Assembly (NCBI GenBank): GCA_903847495.1
Contig: CAINDT010000128.1
Coordinates: 1 to 8,943 of the forward strand
DNA from: an uncultured Actinomycetes bacterium
GTDB lineage: Bacteria > Actinomycetota > Thermoleophilia > Gaiellales > F1-60-MAGs149
Length of the DNA stretch: 8,943 bases
Direction of reading: 5' to 3'
A model generated the notes under the pieces. It had not been told where the DNA came from. It did not search any database and saw nothing but the letters and a program-made list of their open reading frames with translations. Made by a program: the position numbers and the translations under genes. Within the stretch, counting starts at the first letter, position 1. Each line of letters starts with the position of its first letter. Of this stretch, positions 1-3,285 are shown piece by piece.

Positions 1-86
1 AGCAGCGTGATCGCCACCGCCATGATGCCGTCCGAGATGCCTTCGAGGCGGCCCCGTCGGATCCCGATTCCCTCGCTTGCTTCCAC
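1..86 (-). CDS. TMEM175-family (DUF1211) potassium channel protein, N-terminal fragment
   Basis: Only the first 28 codons are in the window; the gene continues past the left edge. The reading ends in RLEGISDGIMAVAITLL, which closely matches the first transmembrane helix of TMEM175/DUF1211 proteins (usual form RLEAFSDGVFAIAITLL). Bacterial members are six-helix membrane proteins that assemble as tetramers and conduct potassium; the conserved FSD at the start of helix 1 is part of the family signature. Here the Phe of FSD is Ile. The GTG at 86 leaves about 12 residues before RLE, which is usual for the family. An in-frame ATG at 119-117 would add 11 residues but has GAGG almost touching it, too close for a normal Shine-Dalgarno. 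The gene follows tRNA-Glu and its terminator, so it probably has its own promoter. The family call is from the motif alone. Confidence 0.72.
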   Translation of the reverse strand, partial: MEASEGIGIRRGRLEGISDGIMAVAITL

Positions 87-124
87 CCGGATAGCGTCGC
101 ACGCAGGGTGGATGCGCATACCTC

Positions 125-161
125 GGAAACGCGAAGAGCCCGCCGCTGGTGCGACGGGCTC
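125..161 (-). terminator. Rho-independent terminator of tRNA-Glu
   Basis: GAGCCCG (136-142) pairs with CGGGCTC (155-161), a perfect 7-bp stem. It begins 6 bases after the 3' end of tRNA-Glu. On the minus strand the stem is followed by TTCGCGTTTCC, a broken T-tract. The tail is nearly the same as the one behind the tRNA-Gln terminator. Confidence 0.65.
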
Positions 162-167
162 CGCGAG

Positions 168-240
168 TAGCGCATACGGGATTCGAACCCGTGCTACCGC
201 CGTGAGAGGGCGGCGTCCTAGGCCCCTAGACGAATGCGCC
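168..240 (-). tRNA. tRNA-Glu (anticodon CTC)
   Basis: The 73-nt minus-strand sequence folds as a full cloverleaf. Acceptor GGCGCAT pairs with ATGCGCT, the first pair being a G-U wobble. The D-arm contains TCTAGGGGCCTAGGA. The anticodon stem CCGCC/GGCGG holds loop CTCTCAC with anticodon CTC, reading GAG. The T-arm is ACGGG TTCGAAT CCCGT, and the discriminator is A. The D- and anticodon arms closely resemble known bacterial tRNA-Glu. No CCA is encoded; the next bases are CTC, so the end must be added by CCA-adding enzyme after 3' trimming. Ribonuclease Z, encoded at 7219-8178, can make such cuts. Confidence 0.95.
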
Positions 241-262
241 AGGTGCTCTCTCGAGCAGCGGC

Positions 263-268
263 AGTGTA
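263..268 (-). promoter_or_regulatory. Possible -10 box for tRNA-Glu
   Basis: TACACT on the minus strand fits TANNNT and lies 22 bases before the tRNA-Glu 5' end, giving a short leader of about 15 bases. It lies between the stop of the 109-aa gene (298) and the tRNA. No convincing -35 box is visible at 16-18 bp spacing, so this is only suggestive. Confidence 0.35.
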
Positions 269-297
269 GCCAGAACCCGTGGTGCCTTGCGTCGCCG

Positions 298-627
298 CTA
301 CCAGTTGGTCGGCGGCGTCGTCTCCGACAGTCGCGTCCAGAAGGCGTGGTGCTCCTCGGCGGCCTCGACAAGGCGTGAGTGCCAGACCTCCTTGTCGACG
401 GCGACCGGACCATCGCCCATCTCGTTGCCCGAGAGGCAGATCCAGTGGCCGGGGTGCTCCCGCATGAAGAGCAGGAGGCCGACGTCGCCTTCGAAGAGGT
501 CGGCGATCGCCACCGCCTGCGGATCGTCCAGCGGCGTCCCGCTGGGCGGCGCCAAGGCGATGATGCCGTCGCGCACCGCGCGTACGCGATCCGCGTTCGG
601 GAAGAGTGCGCCGGGGATTACGCCCAT
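298..627 (-). CDS. Hypothetical protein, 109 aa, between two tRNA genes
   Basis: I do not recognise a family. The protein begins MGVIPGALFPNADRV, is acidic overall, and ends TTPPTNW. It has no signal peptide or membrane helix. Notable pieces are PSGTPLDDPQAVAIADLF, FMREHPGHWICLSGNEMGD and a helical EAAEEHHAFWTRL near the C-terminus; the protein is rich in Trp and His for its size. It is probably cytosolic and single-domain. Third codon positions are mostly G or C from the ATG at 627 onward, which supports real coding. An in-frame GTG at 690 would add 21 residues, but those codons lose the bias, so the ATG is preferred; upstream there is only a weak GAAGAA. It lies between tRNA-Gln with its terminator and tRNA-Glu, all on the same strand. 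Its function cannot be inferred. Confidence 0.7.
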   Translation of the reverse strand: MGVIPGALFPNADRVRAVRDGIIALAPPSGTPLDDPQAVAIADLFEGDVGLLLFMREHPGHWICLSGNEMGDGPVAVDKEVWHSRLVEAAEEHHAFWTRLSETTPPTNW

Positions 628-757
628 GCGGGGTTCTTCGCCGCGGACTCCGCCACGGCCGAGACGCCAACCCGGTGGAAGTCGCTGCACGCGGCGCGAT
701 TCGGTGGCGACACACGGGGGCGGAAAGACGGGAACGGGCTCGCCCGTGCTCCGGTGC

Positions 758-796
758 AGAAACGCCGAAGGCCGGCTCGCACGTGCGAACCGGCCT
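758..796 (-). terminator. Rho-independent terminator of tRNA-Gln
   Basis: AGGCCGG (769-775) and CCGGCCT (790-796) enclose the perfect palindrome TCGCACGTGCGA (777-788). The one leftover position (776/789) is a G-U pair in minus-strand RNA but a C-A mismatch on the plus strand, so the hairpin is uninterrupted only in the minus transcript. The tail TCGGCGTTTCT follows. It starts 14 bases after the tRNA-Gln 3' end. Confidence 0.72.
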
Positions 797-810
797 CCGG
801 ACGATCAAGG

Positions 811-881
811 CTGGGGGACAGGGACTCGAACCCCGATTAACCGGACCAGAACCGGTCGTCCTGCCATTAGACGATCCCCCA
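811..881 (-). tRNA. tRNA-Gln (anticodon CTG)
   Basis: The 71-nt minus-strand sequence folds fully. Acceptor TGGGGGA pairs with TCCCCCA, followed by discriminator G. The first pair is U-A, which is characteristic of tRNA-Gln. The D-arm is GTCTAATGGCAGGAC. The anticodon stem ACCGG/CCGGT holds loop TTCTGGT with anticodon CTG, reading CAG. The T-arm loop is TTCGAGT. No CCA is encoded; the next bases are CTT. It shares its direction with tRNA-Glu(CTC) about 570 bases downstream. Confidence 0.95.
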
Positions 882-893
882 ATGACGCGGCGA

Positions 894-899
894 AGCCTA
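894..899 (-). promoter_or_regulatory. Possible -10 box for tRNA-Gln
   Basis: TAGGCT on the minus strand fits TANNNT and ends 12 bases before the tRNA-Gln 5' end. No good -35 box is seen upstream. It lies in the 113-bp divergent gap (882-994) that must hold the promoters of both tRNA-Gln and the plus-strand metallopeptidase gene. Confidence 0.3.
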
Positions 900-994
900 G
901 CAACGCGCAGGCGGATGCGGTTGCGCTTCTCCGCTCCGCCAAGACGGTGCCGATCCGTCAGGAAAACCGTCGAAACGGGAGGCATACTCAGGGC

Positions 995-1654
995 ATGAGC
1001 ATGTTCCTCGTCCTCTTCCTCCTCCCGATGGTCGCGGGCTTCGCCGCGCAGGCGTGGGTGCGCCGCGCGGTGGCGCGTGCGCAGGATGTGCCGGCGGGCA
1101 TGACCGGTGCCGAGGCCGCACACCGCATCCTCGCCCGCCATGGCGCCATGCAGGTGCGCGTGGAGACGTCGCAGGACGGGCCGCTGACGGACCACTACGA
1201 CCCGCGGGAGCAGGTGATCCGGCTGTCGGACCAGATCTACAACCGCTCCTCGGCCGCTGCCGTCGCGATCGCCGCGCACGAGTGCGGGCACGCGCTGCAG
1301 CACCACACCGCGCACACGATGTTCCGCGTCCGCTCGGCGCTCGCACCGAGCGCCGCCATCGCCAGCCAGCTGTGGGTGCTGCCGCTGATGCTCGGCGTGT
1401 TCGCCGGCTTCGCGGGTCTGATCTGGGTCGCCGTCGCGCTGTTCTCGGCCGTGCTGCTGTTCCACCTCGTCACGCTGCCGGTCGAGATCGACGCCTCGCG
1501 GCGTGCGATGCGGATCCTCCGCGAGGATGGGATGATCGATACGCACACGGCACCAGCGGCCCGCGGCGTGCTGACCGCGGCAGCCAGCACCTACCTGGTG
1601 GCGGCGCTCACGTCGATCGCGATGCTGATCTTCATCCTCGGCGCGCGCCGCTGA
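995..1654 (+). CDS. Membrane-bound neutral zinc metallopeptidase, YugP family
   Basis: This 219-aa protein matches the YugP/Zn_peptidase_2 family of membrane zinc proteases, whose physiological substrates are largely unknown. Residues 2-20 form an N-terminal membrane helix. DHYDP (67-71) and LSDQIYN (77-83) precede the zinc motif HECGH (95-99) in the family setting AVAIAAHECGHALQH. The EIDAS motif at 164-168 supplies the likely third zinc ligand, Glu164. Hydrophobic helices follow at about 119-159 and 196-215, so the active site probably faces the membrane surface. All expected catalytic residues are present. The reading frame is open far upstream, but the ATG at 995 gives the usual family N-terminus. 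A second ATG at 1001 has AGGG 7 bases upstream and is also possible; GGAGG at 978-982 is rather far from either. lgt follows on the same strand after a 36-bp gap. Confidence 0.9.
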   Translation: MSMFLVLFLLPMVAGFAAQAWVRRAVARAQDVPAGMTGAEAAHRILARHGAMQVRVETSQDGPLTDHYDPREQVIRLSDQIYNRSSAAAVAIAAHECGHALQHHTAHTMFRVRSALAPSAAIASQLWVLPLMLGVFAGFAGLIWVAVALFSAVLLFHLVTLPVEIDASRRAMRILREDGMIDTHTAPAARGVLTAAASTYLVAALTSIAMLIFILGARR

Positions 1655-1659
1655 GCCCC

Positions 1660-1675
1660 CGGCGGCGTGCCGCCG
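1660..1675 (+). other. GC-rich hairpin between the metallopeptidase gene and lgt
   Basis: CGGCGG and CCGCCG form a perfect 6-bp stem with a CGTG loop, 5 bases after the metallopeptidase stop codon. No T-run follows, so it is a weak terminator candidate at best. It leaves no room for a normal -35 box or ribosome site for lgt. Confidence 0.4.
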
Positions 1676-1678
1676 TCG

Positions 1679-1684
1679 TAGTCT
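1679..1684 (+). promoter_or_regulatory. Possible -10 box for a leaderless lgt mRNA
   Basis: TAGTCT fits TANNNT and is followed by exactly 6 bases and then GTG at 1691, so transcription could begin at the start codon itself. No Shine-Dalgarno sequence is seen before either candidate GTG. No -35 box is recognisable. Confidence 0.35.
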
Positions 1685-1690
1685 GTGTCC

Positions 1691-2479
1691 GTGCCCGCGT
1701 CGCCCGGAGAAGCGCTCGATCTCGGTCCGCTGCACATTCAGCTCTATGGCGTGTTCGTATTGCTCGGGTTTTTCGTCTGGGTGGTGATCACCGCGCGACT
1801 GTGGCAGCGTGGCGGCGGCGACGGCATCGAGGCCGCCTGGGCGTGTCTGCTCGCGGCTCCCGTGGCCTTCGTTGGTGCCCGGCTTTATCACGTGGTTACC
1901 GACTACGGCGTCTACTCGTCGAACCCGACGGGGATCTTCGACGTCGCGCACGGCGGGCTGAGCATCTTCGGCGCCGTCGCGGGCGGCGTGCTGGCCCTTG
2001 TCTTCTACGCCAACGTGCGCGGCTGGCCGATTGCGACGTTCCTCGACTGTGCCATCGTCGGCATTCCGCTGGCGCAGGCGATCGGACGCTGGGGCAACTA
2101 CTTCAATCAGGAACTCTTCGGCTGGCCGACGAGCCTGCCGTGGGGGCTCCACGTTGACGAGGCCTTCCGTCCCTACGGCTACGCCACGTACGAGCAGTTC
2201 CACCCAGCCTTTCTGTACGAGTCGCTGCTCAACGTCGGCATCTTTCTTGCGCTCGGCTTCCTGTGGCGACCGCTACACGAGCGCTTCCGACCGGGCTGCA
2301 TCGTCGGCGCCTACCTCGTTCTGTACGGCGCGGTGCGCGTCCTCATGGAACTCGTGCGCATCGACCCGTCGAACATGGTCGGGCCATTCCGTCTCAACCT
2401 GATTGTCGCGGTACTGCTTCTGTTGACGGGCGTGCTGGTGCTGCTCATGTCGGACCGCCGCCGGCCGCAGAGGCTGTGA
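1691..2479 (+). CDS. lgt: Prolipoprotein diacylglyceryl transferase
   Basis: This integral membrane enzyme transfers a diacylglyceryl group from phosphatidylglycerol to the lipobox cysteine of prolipoproteins, the first step of lipoprotein maturation. The protein is 262 aa, a normal length. Numbered from this start, the Lgt signature GRWGNYFNQE is at 132-141 and holds the essential Arg and Asn. HGGLSIFGAVAGG (87-99), HPAFLYES (171-178) and YGAVR (212-216) are the other family blocks. About seven hydrophobic segments are visible. Where E. coli Lgt has the histidine of its FHGG motif, this protein has Phe, as far as I can align it; Gram-positive versions commonly differ there. GTG 1691 is preferred because of the TAGTCT box 6 bases before it. 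GTG 1685 in the same frame would add two residues. The short basic tail (DRRRPQRL) overlaps a hairpin. Confidence 0.95.
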   Translation: MPASPGEALDLGPLHIQLYGVFVLLGFFVWVVITARLWQRGGGDGIEAAWACLLAAPVAFVGARLYHVVTDYGVYSSNPTGIFDVAHGGLSIFGAVAGGVLALVFYANVRGWPIATFLDCAIVGIPLAQAIGRWGNYFNQELFGWPTSLPWGLHVDEAFRPYGYATYEQFHPAFLYESLLNVGIFLALGFLWRPLHERFRPGCIVGAYLVLYGAVRVLMELVRIDPSNMVGPFRLNLIVAVLLLLTGVLVLLMSDRRRPQRL

Positions 2480-2497
2480 ATGCTGCGCGCCTCTGCG
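2466..2497 (+). terminator. Hairpin over the lgt stop codon, possible terminator
   Basis: CGCAGAGGC (2466-2474) and GCCTCTGCG (2489-2497) form a perfect 9-bp stem with a 14-base loop. The left arm lies in the last lgt codons and the loop contains the TGA stop. No T-tract follows, so an intrinsic terminator is not certain. It could instead protect the lgt 3' end or insulate it from the next promoter. Confidence 0.4.
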
Positions 2498-2498
2498 C

Positions 2499-2528
2499 GT
2501 GTCATGTGACACAAGCCGGTGCTACCTT
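2499..2528 (+). promoter_or_regulatory. Promoter with palindromic operator candidate for the toxin-antitoxin pair
   Basis: TACCTT (2523-2528) fits TANNNT and lies exactly 6 bases before the antitoxin ATG at 2535. GTGTCA (2499-2504) matches 4 of 6 bases of TTGACA with an 18-bp spacer. The inverted repeat TGTCA-TG-TGACA (2500-2511) overlaps this -35 box. That is where a self-repressing antitoxin or toxin-antitoxin complex would be expected to bind. The mRNA may be leaderless. The assignment is inferred from position only. Confidence 0.45.
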
Positions 2529-2534
2529 GATGGC

Positions 2535-2714
2535 ATGACCGACGAGACTCCGAATGAGCGGCGCGAACCCCGCGGTTCGCAGCCACGCAACCCGATGTTC
2601 AGGCCCGGCGAGACACTACCTCTCTCCGAGATTCTCGAGCGCATTCCGCTGGCGGACGCGAATCTGCTGCGGGATGTAGACGCGGTCCTTGCGGGGCGGG
2701 ACCTTCCGCGCTGA
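2535..2714 (+). CDS. Small protein preceding a PIN toxin, putative antitoxin
   Basis: This 59-aa protein does not match a family I recognise. Residues 1-27 are polar, rich in Arg, Pro and Glu (MTDETPNERREPRGSQPRNP) and look disordered. Residues 28-59 read TLPLSEILERIPLADANLL and on, and look like one or two amphipathic helices ending in GRDLPR. I see no clear ribbon-helix-helix or AbrB N-terminus, the usual VapB DNA-binding folds. The antitoxin role is inferred from position: its TGA overlaps the first codon of a PIN-domain toxin by 4 bp (CTGA), and its promoter carries a palindrome. In many VapB proteins the C-terminal helix wraps the toxin, and the LERIPLADANLL segment is the natural candidate. 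ATG 2535 was chosen because of the -10 box 6 bases upstream. Confidence 0.65.
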   Translation: MTDETPNERREPRGSQPRNPMFRPGETLPLSEILERIPLADANLLRDVDAVLAGRDLPR

Positions 2715-3091
2715 GAGCGGTACTCGACACTTCGGTGTTCGTGGCGCGAGAACAGCGCGGTCTCGTTCCTGATCGGCAGCTCCGCGGGTGCGTGTCGTCG
2801 GTCACGCTTTGTGAGCTGGCGCTCGGAGTCGACATGGCCACCGATCCTGACGTTCGCGCTGTGCGGAGTCACACGCTGATTACCGTTGAGGACACGTTGG
2901 AGGTCTTGGACGTGACGCGAGCAGTTGCGCGTCGCTTCGGGACCATGATGGGAGCTCAGCGCCGTCGTGGACGCCGACCCTCTATGCAGGACACGCTGAT
3001 CGCCGCCACAGCACTCGAACACGAGCTGCCGGTTGTCACGCAGGACGTGGACTTCTTCGCCTTCGACGGCCTCGACGTGATCCTCGTCTAG
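2711..3091 (+). CDS. PIN-domain ribonuclease, VapC-like toxin
   Basis: This 126-aa protein has the PIN nuclease pattern of VapC toxins, magnesium-dependent endoribonucleases that typically cut tRNA or rRNA when the antitoxin is lost. All four acidic residues are visible: Asp6 in VLDTSVF, Glu35 in VTLCELALG, Asp94 in MQDTLIAATAL and Asp112 in VVTQDVDFF. The length is normal for VapC. The likely start is CTG 2711, which overlaps the antitoxin stop as CTGA. The first ordinary in-frame start, GTG 2735, would remove the first beta strand and Asp6, and no ATG, GTG or TTG exists in frame within about 70 bases upstream. A purine-rich GGGGCGGGA lies 10 bases before the CTG. Third codon positions are less G/C-biased than in neighbouring genes (many GTT, CCT, GAT, CTT), which hints at horizontal acquisition. 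Its TAG overlaps the stop of the opposing gene. Confidence 0.88.
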   Translation: MRAVLDTSVFVAREQRGLVPDRQLRGCVSSVTLCELALGVDMATDPDVRAVRSHTLITVEDTLEVLDVTRAVARRFGTMMGAQRRRGRRPSMQDTLIAATALEHELPVVTQDVDFFAFDGLDVILV

Positions 3092-3285
3092 CGCCGCGCC
3101 CGCCGGCGCTTCTCCCACCGCTGCAGAAACCACAGCGCAGTAAGCACCAGTAGGGCAATTGCGACCAGCTTGGGAATCAACCCGATCGCAGAGGGGATCA
3201 GCCAGTGCCCCAAGACCGCGATCGCGATCACGAGCGCAGTCAGACCGAACCGCGTGACCGTGGTCGGCAGGTGTCGACGGCTCAT
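3088..3285 (-). CDS. Small two-helix membrane protein, 65 aa, coupled to ABC exporter genes
   Basis: No family is recognised. Two hydrophobic segments (about 13-31, and 38-54 in KLVAIALLVLTALWFLQ) are joined by a short PSAIGLIP turn. Both ends are basic (MSRRHLPTTVTR and WEKRRRARR), so by the positive-inside rule both termini should be cytosolic. It starts at an ATG overlapping the stop of the preceding ABC gene as ATGA (3282-3285), so it is probably translated by coupling and belongs to the same operon. That position suggests an accessory or stabilising partner of the exporter, but this is only inference. It could also be an unrelated small membrane protein. Its stop lies in a CTAG shared with the opposing toxin gene. 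The overlap and the topology make a real gene likely. Confidence 0.75.
   Translation of the reverse strand: MSRRHLPTTVTRFGLTALVIAIAVLGHWLIPSAIGLIPKLVAIALLVLTALWFLQRWEKRRRARR
3090..3116 (+). terminator. Possible terminator of the toxin-antitoxin unit
   Basis: AGCGCCG (3090-3096) and CGGCGCT (3104-3110) form a perfect 7-bp stem with a 7-base loop, starting inside the toxin stop codon. TCTCCC follows, so the T-content is modest. The same bases encode the Arg-rich end of the opposing small membrane protein. The terminator and coding roles therefore share DNA. Confidence 0.45.

Noticed and set aside
7..378. Plus-strand open frame across tRNA-Glu
   Set aside because: It spans the tRNA and its terminator antisense. 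The opposite strand carries the TMEM175 start and the 109-aa gene.
777..788. Palindrome TCGCACGTGCGA as a regulator binding site
   Set aside because: It forms the top of a longer hairpin immediately after tRNA-Gln with a terminator-like tail, so termination explains it better.
287..994. Upstream extension of the metallopeptidase frame by 236 codons
   Set aside because: It would run through tRNA-Gln and its terminator, and the translation is Arg/Ser/Pro-rich and non-protein-like. The family N-terminus fits ATG 995.
218..2203. Very long open frame on the minus strand across both tRNAs, the metallopeptidase gene and part of lgt
   Set aside because: It is an antisense shadow of recognised genes in GC-rich DNA. 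Its translation is low-complexity (Arg, His, Asp rich) and it covers two tRNA genes.
2273..2586. Minus-strand small frames over the lgt 3' end and antitoxin
   Set aside because: They lie antisense to recognised coding sequence, have no start signals, and show no protein-like composition.
2735..3091. GTG 2735 as the start of the PIN toxin
   Set aside because: It removes the first beta strand and catalytic Asp that are encoded just upstream in the same frame. CTG 2711 restores a complete PIN domain.
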